Source: Cloacimonetes bacterium UBA5835
GTDB taxonomy: Bacteria; Cloacimonadota; Cloacimonadia; Cloacimonadales; Cloacimonadaceae
DNA length: 14,992 bases
NCBI GenBank assembly: GCA_002432865.1
Contig: DJGX01000002.1
Coordinates: 1-14,992 of the forward strand
Direction: 5' to 3'
This document shows positions 1-7,399 of the stretch, one piece after another (the stretch's first letter is position 1; the number at the start of each line of letters is the position of its first letter). A program made the translations under genes and the position numbers. The notes under the pieces were generated by a model. That model did not search any database and had not been told where the DNA came from. It saw only the letters and a list, made by a program, of their open reading frames with translations.

Positions 1-14
1 GTCGCTATGATCGT

Positions 15-138
15 GTCGCCCTTTGAGTTAAAATCGGCTTTGCTTGTGATCTGCCATACAATTTCATTCTTTTTTCCTATCTTTGAATAAGGTCATTAAT
101 AAATTCATAGAATATGCCGATTTTGACTTAAAGGCGAC
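15..138. repeat. Imperfect inverted repeat, possible REP/MITE-like element
   Basis: The arms are 15-38 (GTCGCC...AAAATCGGC) and 116-138 (GCCGATTTTG...GGCGAC). They are inverted copies of about 23 bases with a few mismatches, enclosing about 77 AT-rich bases. A related direct repeat also exists: TCGCTAT...GTGTCG at about 2-18 recurs at about 164-180. The element probably continues past the window edge. No reading frame lies inside. It could be a small non-autonomous mobile element or a REP-type palindrome. The arms can be seen directly; the nature of the element is a guess. Confidence 0.5.
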
Positions 139-228
139 AGCCGACAGATTATTTTCGCCACCATCGCTATCTTTGTGTCGGCCCAAGGGGCTTTATCAAT
201 CTCTTAAATGAACATCCGTTATAAAATT

Positions 229-330
229 AATCCTCAAAATAAAATCCTCTTAATCCTTAAATCCTGAAATCCTCGTTTCAAATGTTTAATCCTGAAATCC
301 TTGTTTCTAAAGCAAAATCCTAAAATCCCA
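229..330. repeat. Degenerate AATCC repeat block
   Basis: AATCC occurs nine times in about 100 bases, usually as AAATCCT or TAATCCT. Within it, 257-284 and 285-312 are tandem 28-bp copies matching at 24 of 28 positions. Similar motifs reappear at about 971-990 and, on the other strand (GGATT), at 14940-14970. The pattern looks like a genome-wide intergenic repeat rather than a coding or regulatory unit. Confidence 0.65.
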
Positions 331-394
331 CAGCATCCTTTTCGCCCTCTGCCTATTTTTTGCTTCGCCCTAAGCTCTCTGCCCTCTGCTATAA

Positions 395-411
395 TAATCC
401 TGTTCATCCCA
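395..411 (-). repeat. 17-bp repeat shared with right edge (inverted)
   Basis: Positions 395-411 are the exact reverse complement of 14930-14946 (TGGGATGAACAGGATTA). A partial same-strand copy, AACAGGATTAAAG, occurs at 535-547. These are about 14.5 kb apart, which suggests one repeat family scattered through spacers of this genome. Confidence 0.7.
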
Positions 412-488
412 AACTGAATTATCATTTTTTAAATATTATTATAAAGTTCTAAACGAACCAGGAAGGAGGATTAGATCTTGAATAAAAG

Positions 489-540
489 TTAGAGTAACAA
501 ATTAGAGTAACAAATTAGAGTAACAAATTAGAGTAACAGG
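489..540. repeat. 13-bp tandem repeat, four copies
   Basis: Four head-to-tail units of TTAGAGTAACAAA lie at 489-501, 502-514, 515-527 and 528-540; only the last two bases of the fourth copy differ. The array lies just downstream of the 3' end of the first tRNA-Val gene. The unit is too short and has no spacers, so it is not CRISPR. It is probably a slippage-prone minisatellite. Confidence 0.85.
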
Positions 541-562
541 ATTAAAGTAAGGTTTTAAAAAG

Positions 563-639
563 TGGTGGGTGATACTGGATTCGAACCAGTGACCTCTACG
601 ATGTGAACGTAGCGCTCTAACCAGCTGAGCTAATCACCC
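563..639 (-). tRNA. tRNA-Val (anticodon CAC)
   Basis: Read on the minus strand this is a 77-nt tRNA including an encoded CCA tail. The acceptor stem GGGTGAT pairs fully with ATCACCC. The D arm is GCTC/GAGC, the anticodon stem CTACG/CGTAG encloses TTCACAT (anticodon CAC, reading GUG valine codons), and the T arm ACTGG/CCAGT encloses TTCGAAT. It differs from the neighbouring tRNA-Val at only three positions, so the pair arose by duplication. Confidence 0.95.
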
Positions 640-720
640 TTTTAGAATGAGATATATGTTTTATTTTAAAGGAGCCCAATAGGACAAAATATCAAGTTAA
701 ATATCTATTAAAAAAGAAAG

Positions 721-797
<77 letters not shown>

Positions 798-1086
798 ACT
801 TTAATTGTCAAAATTCCCAGCAGGGATTTTTTGTCAAGCCCGGAATTGGCACAGGACTATTTTTATCTACAATCCAGGTTTTAAGGGGCGGAAATAGTTT
901 TTCTTATAGGAGTGTTTATTGCTGGGTGGAAACCTGTTGCGGATATCTATCGTTTCTACGGAATAAGTACTTTATCCTTGAAATCCTGTAATCGCGTTCC
1001 TAATATCCAATTTTCAGATATTCAGATAGTCTTTTTTATTCCAGGCTATTAAATCTGCGTGATTACCGAGAGATTATTATGTTGCA

Positions 1087-1140
1087 TAAAAGGGACGGTA
1101 ATTTGCCTATTTGTATAATAAAGGGGACGGTGGCTATTTT
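1087..1140. repeat. Paired GGGACGGT-type direct repeats
   Basis: TAAAAGGGACGGT...GCCTATTT (1087-1112) is followed by TAAAGGGGACGGTGGCTATTTT (1119-1140). The two share TAAARGGRACGGT and end in CTATTT. AAGGGGAC-type sequences like these are often found around REP-associated (Y1/RAYT) transposase genes, but no such gene is in this window, so the link is inference. Confidence 0.45.
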
Positions 1141-1210
1141 AATTGTGCGCTAAAAAGGTATCTTCTTTCCAGCAATGATTATAAAAGCAGGTTCTGGAAT
1201 AAAAGTTGCA

Positions 1211-1216
1211 TATAAT
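1211..1216 (+). promoter_or_regulatory. TATAAT -10 box candidate
   Basis: A perfect TATAAT lies 32 bases before the start codon at 1248. I find no convincing TTGACA-type box 16-18 bases upstream, so this is only a candidate. The ribosome binding site GGGGGAG (1234-1240) with a 7-base gap to ATG is much clearer. Confidence 0.35.
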
Positions 1217-1247
1217 TATGGTATTATAAAAAAGGGGGAGAAGAAAA

Positions 1248-2255
1248 ATGAAACGGCTCGCTCTATTTTTTTTAATCCTTTGCACCTTTTCCGTTATTTG
1301 GGCAAATCCCATAGTGGAAAATTTAATCAGCAGATTCTGGTTTGAGGAAAATAATTTACTGACGATTGAATTGAGCGCTTTTATAGGTTTAGCTCAAATT
1401 GAAACGGTAACTTATCTTGATGCTGAGGACTCTCTTACTATAACTGTTAATCCTAATACTACGAATGTTCAAGTAATTTATATTCCCCAAAGCTGTAATA
1501 CACCAGCGCAAGGATATTTTACTATACGAGTGTTTGGAATGCAGGATGAAATTGTTCGTTGGGGAGAGGGTTTGGAAAACGATTTAAGTCCGCTAAACGG
1601 AACTCAATGTGGTATTCAATTGCTTTATTCTAATTTAATTGGAGATAGTATCTATGGTTGGGCAAAAGACACATCACCTTCAGCCTGCGGTCCTAATTAT
1701 TGTTCTGCCAGATTTACTTATCGGGTTGAATGTACTAATTTAAGTGGATTGCCTGTTGCTGGTGTTTCTGTTTATCACAGTCAGTGTTGTGGAAATGGAT
1801 TTGATAATCCAGCTATATCTGATGTGGCAGGTATTGCTACAGACGAGTTATGGCCTATGAAAACGCATCTTTGGGTGCAAAATCCGCTAACTAGTGAAAC
1901 GGTTTTTAGCACTCATTTTTTTGCTGAGCCATCGGAATTAAAGGTTTTTTCGGTGCAATTACCTATTTCTGTGGAAGATAGTGTTTTGCCTGAATCTGAG
2001 GGGAGGCTTTCTATTCATCCTTCCGTAATATCTTATAGTACGGGAGGAGTTTTACATATTGCTTATGACGAGAAGATTTTAGGAGAAGCAGAGCTGATTT
2101 TATATGACCTCAAGGGGCAAAAAATTTGTAAGACAAAATACGATAAAAAGGAAGTGGATTGGCAGCTTCCCAAGCTTGCTAATGGCGTATATTTTGTGCG
2201 TTTAGCGAGCAAAGGCAGAGCATTGGGAACAGCTAAACTGATTGTTATCAAGTGA
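1248..2255 (+). CDS. Secreted protein with type IX (Por) C-terminal sorting domain
   Basis: This 335-residue protein is probably exported by Sec and then moved across the outer membrane by a type IX secretion system. Residues 1-19 form a clear signal peptide (KR, hydrophobic core, cleavage after VIWA). About 155-240 looks like an Ig/carboxypeptidase-regulatory-like fold (SGLPVAGVSVY...SDVAGIATDE). About 253-335 is a typical sorting domain: ILYDLKGQKI, then LANGVYFVRLAS and a final KLIVIK. The mature part has eight cysteines (83, 121, 147, 152, 162, 180, 181, 294), so disulfides or metal binding are possible. The start is supported by GGGGGAG seven bases upstream. It overlaps the next gene by 4 bases. 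No enzymatic motif is visible, so cargo function is unknown; an adhesin or surface structural role would be a guess. Confidence 0.85.
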   Translation: MKRLALFFLILCTFSVIWANPIVENLISRFWFEENNLLTIELSAFIGLAQIETVTYLDAEDSLTITVNPNTTNVQVIYIPQSCNTPAQGYFTIRVFGMQDEIVRWGEGLENDLSPLNGTQCGIQLLYSNLIGDSIYGWAKDTSPSACGPNYCSARFTYRVECTNLSGLPVAGVSVYHSQCCGNGFDNPAISDVAGIATDELWPMKTHLWVQNPLTSETVFSTHFFAEPSELKVFSVQLPISVEDSVLPESEGRLSIHPSVISYSTGGVLHIAYDEKILGEAELILYDLKGQKICKTKYDKKEVDWQLPKLANGVYFVRLASKGRALGTAKLIVIK

Positions 2256-2824
2256 AATATGTTTTTCTGTCGGTTCTAATTATCGGGTTAGCAACCCTTT
2301 CTGCTCTCAGTTTTGAGGCGGAAGACCTTAATTTTTTCCTAAATGATAACTTATGGGTGATGGAGGGTTTATATTATTTTGCTAATTATGATACGACAGC
2401 TGTTTCCCAACTAATCTATTTTCCCGTTTTATGTGATAGTGTATGTTCACCTGCTATACTAGAAAAAATAGAGATTCACGAAGGTACAAACTGCCAGATA
2501 ACTATGTTGCAGCAAATGGACAACGGGTTTTCATATCTGCTTTTCCTACCTGCAAAAGCTTTATGCACGGTGCAAATTATTTATTCTCAGCACCTGAAAG
2601 GCAATTATGTAAAATACATTCTCACTACGGCAAATAAATGGGGAAGGCCATTACCCTATGCAAAATATACTTTAGTAAAGGGGAAAGAGGTGCAAATAAC
2701 TTCTCTTCCTTTTCCGGTTCAGGAACAGGAAGCAGATAAATATGTGTGGGAGTTCTATGATTTTACTCCCAAGAAAGATTGGGAAGTGTATTTTGTGCCT
2801 CATAGGGAAAAAAGCGAGGAATAA
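2252..2824 (+). CDS. Hypothetical exported protein
   Basis: A 190-residue protein I do not recognise. Residues 1-20 are a good signal peptide (MKYVFLSVLIIGLATLSALS). The mature part seems all-beta, with four cysteines (61, 65, 81, 105), C61/C65 forming a CxxxC pair, and the aromatic-rich stretch TTANKWGRPLPYAKYTL near 125-141. The tail (KPHREKSEE-like) is charged. No lipoprotein box and no sorting domain are seen, so it probably stays in the periplasm or acts as a partner of the upstream secreted protein. The GTG start at 2252 is chosen because it alone supplies the signal peptide; it sits in a GTGA overlap with the upstream stop, which suggests translational coupling. No strong ribosome binding site precedes it. 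Confidence 0.75.
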   Translation: MKYVFLSVLIIGLATLSALSFEAEDLNFFLNDNLWVMEGLYYFANYDTTAVSQLIYFPVLCDSVCSPAILEKIEIHEGTNCQITMLQQMDNGFSYLLFLPAKALCTVQIIYSQHLKGNYVKYILTTANKWGRPLPYAKYTLVKGKEVQITSLPFPVQEQEADKYVWEFYDFTPKKDWEVYFVPHREKSEE

Positions 2825-2980
2825 AAAATGCCTAATTAGCTCTGCTGTTTTTTTATTATCAGAGTTGGAAGATTTTAGCAACAGATAGATAATCAAGGAG
2901 ATAAAAGGATAATTACGATAAAATGCAAAAAGAAAGAAAAAAGGATTTGACAGTTATTCAAGAAAAGAAGAAAAGACACA

Positions 2981-3000
2981 CAACTAATTTCAATAAGTTG
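2981..3000 (+). promoter_or_regulatory. Small inverted repeat abutting the ackA ribosome binding site
   Basis: CAACT...AGTTG (outer five pairs, with a further partial match inside) ends directly next to the GAGGA ribosome binding site of ackA. It could modestly affect ribosome access. A TTGACA at 2947-2952 lies upstream but has no -10 box at normal distance. Weak evidence; it may be chance in AT-rich sequence. Confidence 0.25.
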
Positions 3001-3007
3001 AGGAAAG

Positions 3008-4216
3008 ATGAAAATATTAGTATTAAATTGTGGTAGTTCATCCATTAAATATCAGCTAATTGATATGCAAACGGAGAACTTAATTGCAGAGGGCATAGTA
3101 GAAAAAATCGGGGAAGACATTGCACTTTTTACTTATAAAAGCACCAGATTTACCAAAAAAAAGCGGGAAATGGTAATTGATAATCATGAACAAGGTCTGC
3201 AGCTTATACTGGAAGCATTAATTGATCCGGTTACTGGTGTCTTGAGTGGTTTAGATGAAATTGATGCAGTAGGTCATCGATTGGTACATGCAGGAGAACA
3301 TTATTCCGATGCGGTTGTTGTTACAGATGATGTAATTAGGGTATTGCAAGAATGCGTATCTTTGGCTCCATTACATAATCCTGCTAATTTAATTGGCATA
3401 GAAGCTGTGAAAGTTAATATGCCAAATTGTCCTCAATGTGGTGTTTTTGATACTGCATTCCATCAAACGATGCCTGCTATGGCATATTTATATCCTCTAC
3501 CTTTAGAATTTTACACAAACCATAAAATACGGCGTTATGGATTTCATGGAACCAGCCACAAATATGTAAGTCTGAAGGCGGCTGATTATTTAAAGAGACC
3601 TGTGGAAGAGCTGAAAATGATCACTTGCCATTTAGGTAACGGAGCATCCATAACTGCCATAAAAAATGGAAAATCAGTTGATACTTCTATGGGTTTCACT
3701 CCTTTGGAAGGACTAATGATGGGAACCCGTTGTGGAGATATCGATCCTGCTATTCCGATTCATTTGCAACAGCAGCTTGGGTTTACAGTTGATGAAGTTA
3801 ATACTATTTTAAACAAAAAAAGCGGAATGCTGGGCTTAAGCCATATTTCCAATGATATGCGCGAAATTGAAGATGAAATATTAATTAAGAATAACCCAAA
3901 AGCTATTATGGCTATGGATGTATATTGCTATCGGATAAAAAAATATATAGGCAGCTATTTTGCAGCTTTAAACGGATTAGATGTCCTGGTTTTTACTGGC
4001 GGAATAGGTGAAAATATGTCTATGTTACGAGAACAGGTTTGCCGCGAAATGGAAGCAATTGGAATAAAATTAAATTTGGAAGAAAATTCAAAACGCATTG
4101 ATGGTATCCAGGTTTTGAGTGCAGAGGATTCTAAGGTTATTGTACTTAAAATACCTACCAATGAAGAGCTGATGATTGCTCTGGAAACTGAAAGTTTATT
4201 AAGGCAGGAAAAATGA
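3008..4216 (+). CDS. ackA: Acetate kinase
   Basis: The enzyme interconverts acetyl phosphate plus ADP with acetate plus ATP, the ATP-yielding last step of acetate fermentation in the cytoplasm. At 402 residues it has the usual family length. Diagnostic segments are all present: LVLNCGSSSIKY (N7 and the phosphate-binding serines), VGHRLVHAGE (substrate arginine), FDTAFHQTMP (catalytic aspartate), RYGFHGTSHKYVS, HLGNGASITAI, DTSMGFTPLEGLMMGTRCGD (transition-state arginine), FTGGIGEN and the C-terminal TNEEL glutamate. GAGGA lies just before ATG. The partner phosphotransacetylase is not adjacent. The stop overlaps the start of the histidine kinase gene by 4 bases (ATGA), so the two are likely co-translated. 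Confidence 0.97.
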   Translation: MKILVLNCGSSSIKYQLIDMQTENLIAEGIVEKIGEDIALFTYKSTRFTKKKREMVIDNHEQGLQLILEALIDPVTGVLSGLDEIDAVGHRLVHAGEHYSDAVVVTDDVIRVLQECVSLAPLHNPANLIGIEAVKVNMPNCPQCGVFDTAFHQTMPAMAYLYPLPLEFYTNHKIRRYGFHGTSHKYVSLKAADYLKRPVEELKMITCHLGNGASITAIKNGKSVDTSMGFTPLEGLMMGTRCGDIDPAIPIHLQQQLGFTVDEVNTILNKKSGMLGLSHISNDMREIEDEILIKNNPKAIMAMDVYCYRIKKYIGSYFAALNGLDVLVFTGGIGENMSMLREQVCREMEAIGIKLNLEENSKRIDGIQVLSAEDSKVIVLKIPTNEELMIALETESLLRQEK

Positions 4217-7128
4217 ACAAAATGAATCAGTCATTTTACCGGATGCTGTTTGACAAGTCACCGGTATCTTTATGGATCGAAGATTTTACTGGAATCCAGG
4301 CAGAACTGGAAAAAATGAAAAAAAGGGGTATTTCTGATCTTAGAACTCATCTGAAATTGCATCCTGATCAACTGGATGCTTTGGTAAATAAACTAGTAGT
4401 TGTGGATGTAAACAACGCAACTCTATCTCTTTATAAAGCTAAAGATAAGCAGGAGCTATTGAATAATCTGCAGCTAGTATTTAAAGGTGAAGTAAAAGAA
4501 TATTTACTGGAGTCTTTTATTGCGGTTGATGAAGGAAAAGAGTATTTTGAAGGGCAGGGTATAAATTATGATCTGGAAGGCAACAAACTGTATTTTAAAA
4601 TTACTTGGAGCATTCCTGAAAGTGAACAGAAAGATTATGAAACTGTGATTGTTGCTATGCAGGATATGACAAAGTTAACTTTAACCAGTAATGAATTGGA
4701 AAAAAGAGAAGCGCTGTTTCGTTGTATTTTTGAACAGTCCTCGGAAGGAATGCTGTTGCTTGATAATTCTGGTACGATTATGATGGCTAATGAAACAATG
4801 GGAGAACATCTTGGTATACCCGTAAATAGAATAATCGGTTCATATCTGTGGGATGTTTATGAGGAATTTGGCAAGAAAGTTACATACGAAACCAGTTATG
4901 AATTGAGCAAAGAAAAGGTACTAAGAGTTATTTCCGAACATCAGGATAGACCCCGAGAAGCACAATTCTCCTTTCTGGATAGCCGCCATAAAGTATATGC
5001 CCGCAAACACACTTTGATGCCAATTTCTACAAAGGATGTAACTCTGTATGCTTTTATTTCTACAGATCTCACTCCGGCTTATCGTTCTGAAAGAATTACT
5101 GCTATTCTTCATAAAATCAGCCATGCAGTTAATACTACTGAGTCATTGGATGAACTTTTTCATATTATCCACGATTCCTTAGCAACGATTATTGATGCCA
5201 CAAATTTCTATATTGCTCTATACGATGGGAAAAACAATATGATTACCTTCCCTTATCTGGTTGATGAAATGGAAGAAAATGCTTCTCCGGTTGTGGCTGA
5301 TGACAGTAAATCTCTAACGGCTCAGATAATTAATGAAGCCAGACCTTTGCTTTTGGATGCTGACGAAATTCAGGATAGAGTTAAAATAATTGGAGCTTAT
5401 GGAGTTGAATGCAAAAACTTTTTGGGGATTCCTTTAATCCTCTCCGGGAATGTGATCGGGGCGTTAGTAGTTCAGTCATACACAAAAACAAATCTCTATG
5501 ATGAAGAAGATCAGTTGCTGTTGGAATCTGTTTCTGAACAAATTGCCTTTGCTTTGCATAAGAAGCAGGCAGATGATAGTATTAAAATCCTAATTCAGGC
5601 AATTGAACAAGCCGGAGAAGGCACTATAATCTTTTCTCCGGAAGGAAATATTAAATATGTAAATTCCATTTTTGAGAAAATTATCGGTTTTCGTAAAATT
5701 GATTTGATCGATAAACCCTTCGAATTTCTTCCTTTTGAATCGAGTAAAAGATGGAATATGAAACAATCTTGGATGCGTGTTCGTTCTTCACAGCCCTGGC
5801 GGGGAAAAGTTGATTTAACCAGGAAAGATGGCTCTAAAGCTACTTTAGATATGATTGTGAAACCTGTTATTGATGATGAGGGACGCCTTTCCAGTATAAT
5901 TGCCAGCTGTAAAGATGTTACTTATGAAATTTTGCAAGAAGAACAAATGAAAAGATCTCAACGGTTGGAAGCGCTGGGACGATTAACTGGAGGTATTGCA
6001 CACGATTTTAATAATATCTTAAGTGCAATTGTTGGTTATACAGAATTGGCTGCAGATGATCTTATTCCTGAAAGCGATGCCGCGATGAATTTACTTGAGG
6101 TTTTAAAATCTGCCACCAGAGCTAAGGAAATGATTAAACAGCTGATTTCTTTCTCTCGTCAGGAAGAATCTAAAACAGAAGTAATTGATTTGGTTGATCA
6201 TGTAAAAGAATCAGTCCGTTTTCTGAAGTCCTGTATGCCGCGTTCTATTCAAATAAAAGAAGATTATAAAACTGATAAAAGTTCTGTGCTTGCGGTTCCG
6301 AGCCAAATACATCAAATAGTGATTAATCTTGGTACAAACTCTATGCAAGCTTTAAAAAGAGATGATGCCTTGATCGAAATATCCGTAGAAAATGTTTCAT
6401 TTCGCAGTAGTGATATGCAGGCATTTCCAGAACTGGAACAAAGCCAATATTTGAAAATATCGGTTAGTGATAATGGTACGGGAATAGAACCTTCTATCAT
6501 AGACCACATATTTGATCCCTATTTTACTACTAAAGGTGCTACAGATGGAACTGGTTTGGGGCTTTCCATTGTACATAGTATTATTCAGGCTCATCATGGA
6601 GCTATCAGAGTGAAAAGTGAACCCGGATTTGGAACTACTTTTGATGTGTATTTACCTTTATATATATCTGAACAGAGACGGGAGGATAGCACTGAAGAAA
6701 TTGTAGAAGAAATTGACTACAGCGGAACTGAATGTATAATGTTTGTAGATGATGAACCGAGCTTAGTTTCTGTTTTTAGACAAGGGATGATGCGCTTAGG
6801 TTATAAAGTGGAAGGATTTACCGACCCGCGTAAAGCAGAGGAATTTTTTAGTAAGAATCCTGATGCTGTAGATATTGTTGTTACTGATACTACGATGCCT
6901 TACATTAATGGTGTTGATCTTGCTGCAAGACTGATGACTATAAAACCCGATATTCCAATAATAATCTGCACTGGGTTTACCACCCTAATTTCTATGGAAG
7001 AAGCTCGACAACGCGGTATTCGAGATTATATTATGAAACCATTCAAAATAAAAGATATCGCTATCCGGATTAAGGATATTTTAAATTCTGCAGGGAGTGA
7101 CGATGCGCCTGGATCTATTGCTGAATAA
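4213..7128 (+). CDS. Cytosolic PAS-PAS-GAF-PAS hybrid histidine kinase with receiver domain
   Basis: A 971-residue sensor kinase. The approximate order is: PAS-like (5-150, with an SPVSLWIEDF opening often seen in such sensors), PAS (165-285), GAF (294-448), PAS (453-578), HisKA (580-650), HATPase_c (695-820) and a C-terminal receiver (838-960). Key residues are present: phosphoacceptor H597 in GGIAHDFNN, N709 of the N box, D753 in SDNGTGI, the GTGLGLS lid, and in the receiver the FVDDEP acidic pair, D892 in TDTTMP and the KPF lysine. There is no membrane segment or signal peptide, so it should sense cytoplasmic cues. The receiver has no output domain; phosphate must pass to another protein or feed back on the kinase. 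ATG at 4213 overlaps ackA; a second in-frame ATG at 4222 is possible. The ligand cannot be read from sequence. Confidence 0.93.
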   Translation: MNKMNQSFYRMLFDKSPVSLWIEDFTGIQAELEKMKKRGISDLRTHLKLHPDQLDALVNKLVVVDVNNATLSLYKAKDKQELLNNLQLVFKGEVKEYLLESFIAVDEGKEYFEGQGINYDLEGNKLYFKITWSIPESEQKDYETVIVAMQDMTKLTLTSNELEKREALFRCIFEQSSEGMLLLDNSGTIMMANETMGEHLGIPVNRIIGSYLWDVYEEFGKKVTYETSYELSKEKVLRVISEHQDRPREAQFSFLDSRHKVYARKHTLMPISTKDVTLYAFISTDLTPAYRSERITAILHKISHAVNTTESLDELFHIIHDSLATIIDATNFYIALYDGKNNMITFPYLVDEMEENASPVVADDSKSLTAQIINEARPLLLDADEIQDRVKIIGAYGVECKNFLGIPLILSGNVIGALVVQSYTKTNLYDEEDQLLLESVSEQIAFALHKKQADDSIKILIQAIEQAGEGTIIFSPEGNIKYVNSIFEKIIGFRKIDLIDKPFEFLPFESSKRWNMKQSWMRVRSSQPWRGKVDLTRKDGSKATLDMIVKPVIDDEGRLSSIIASCKDVTYEILQEEQMKRSQRLEALGRLTGGIAHDFNNILSAIVGYTELAADDLIPESDAAMNLLEVLKSATRAKEMIKQLISFSRQEESKTEVIDLVDHVKESVRFLKSCMPRSIQIKEDYKTDKSSVLAVPSQIHQIVINLGTNSMQALKRDDALIEISVENVSFRSSDMQAFPELEQSQYLKISVSDNGTGIEPSIIDHIFDPYFTTKGATDGTGLGLSIVHSIIQAHHGAIRVKSEPGFGTTFDVYLPLYISEQRREDSTEEIVEEIDYSGTECIMFVDDEPSLVSVFRQGMMRLGYKVEGFTDPRKAEEFFSKNPDAVDIVVTDTTMPYINGVDLAARLMTIKPDIPIIICTGFTTLISMEEARQRGIRDYIMKPFKIKDIAIRIKDILNSAGSDDAPGSIAE

Positions 7129-7363
7129 ACTGTGCCTAACTAAAACCCGTTCCATAGCTAAAAATGCCTGCGATAAAAACCTGGTGTTAGTTAATGGAAA
7201 ACCAGCAAAGGCATCCACGATAATTAAAGCTGGTGATATTATTATTTTTCGGCTTTATAATGCGGAACACGAAATCCGGATAACGCAAATTCCAGAAGGA
7301 AATGTAGCGAAAAAGGACAGCACAAAATATTACGAGTTGTTACGCAAAGAAGACCTTTCCTGA
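7103..7363 (+). CDS. S4-domain RNA-binding protein (HslR/Hsp15-like)
   Basis: An 86-residue protein made of an S4 RNA-binding fold: RLDLLLNKLCLTKTRSIA, then VLVNGKPAK and IKAGDIIIF. It matches the small Hsp15-like group, which in E. coli binds stalled 50S subunits carrying peptidyl-tRNA. I place the start at ATG 7103, because AGGGAG (7092-7097) sits five bases upstream; a GTG at 7097 would be inside that site. The gene begins within the last 26 bases of the histidine kinase gene, so the two are probably translated together. The family is clear; the exact RNA target is not known. A likely terminator follows at once. Confidence 0.85.
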   Translation: MRLDLLLNKLCLTKTRSIAKNACDKNLVLVNGKPAKASTIIKAGDIIIFRLYNAEHEIRITQIPEGNVAKKDSTKYYELLRKEDLS

Positions 7364-7365
7364 TC

Positions 7366-7391
7366 AGGGGCATCTAGCTATGTCCTTTTTT
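7366..7391 (+). terminator. Likely intrinsic terminator after the S4 gene
   Basis: AGGGGCAT and ATGTCCTT can form an eight-pair stem with two G-U wobbles around the loop CTAGCT. The stem runs into six consecutive T residues (7386-7391). It starts three bases after the S4 stop codon. It would divide the ackA-kinase-S4 transcript from the peptidase gene, although the stem is weak and readthrough is possible. Confidence 0.5.
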
Positions 7392-7399
7392 CTGCTTTT

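Larger units (their letters stand above)
1..562. other. Gene-poor repeat-rich spacer
   Basis: I see no credible gene here. The stretch holds an imperfect inverted repeat (15-138), a block of AATCC-type degenerate repeats (229-330) with two 28-bp tandem copies inside it, a 17-bp sequence that recurs inverted at the right edge of the window (395-411), and a four-copy 13-bp tandem repeat (489-540). A 63-codon reading frame on the minus strand (234-425) is made largely of these repeats. A purine-rich AGGAAGGAGGA at about 460-471 looks like a ribosome binding site, but only very short frames follow it. The bases just left of the first tRNA are T-rich when read on the minus strand and may help end the tRNA transcript. 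Confidence 0.7.
798..1247. other. Spacer without a supported gene
   Basis: This divergent spacer separates the minus-strand tRNAs from the plus-strand exported-protein genes. It contains a TTGACA (832-837, minus strand) that could be the -35 box of the tRNA promoter, although no good -10 box sits at normal spacing. It also holds a short inverted repeat TCCC-TGCT-GGGA (about 815-826), one AATCC-type repeat patch (about 971-990), the GGGACGGT repeat pair (1087-1140), and the TATAAT and ribosome binding site of the next gene. A 46-codon frame from GTG at 912 has no supporting feature. Confidence 0.6.

Noticed and set aside
234..425. 63-codon minus-strand reading frame
   Set aside because: It consists mainly of the AATCC-type repeats, has no ribosome binding site and shows no domain-like pattern.
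489..540. CRISPR-like array
   Set aside because: The 13-bp units abut with no spacers and no cas genes are nearby.
811..836. Terminator on the plus strand (TTCCC-AGCA-GGGAT then T run)
   Set aside because: No plus-strand gene lies upstream, the stem is only four good pairs, and the site is in the tRNA leader region of the other strand.
912..1052. 46-codon frame from GTG 912
   Set aside because: The AGGAG before it is directly adjacent to the start, the frame crosses an AATCC repeat patch, and no family is recognisable.
2838..2868. Terminator after the second exported-protein gene (CTCTG...CAGAG)
   Set aside because: The five-pair stem has a long T-rich loop and is not followed by a T run.
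2947..2969. Sigma-70 promoter for ackA from TTGACA
   Set aside because: No TATAAT-like box occurs 15-19 bases downstream.
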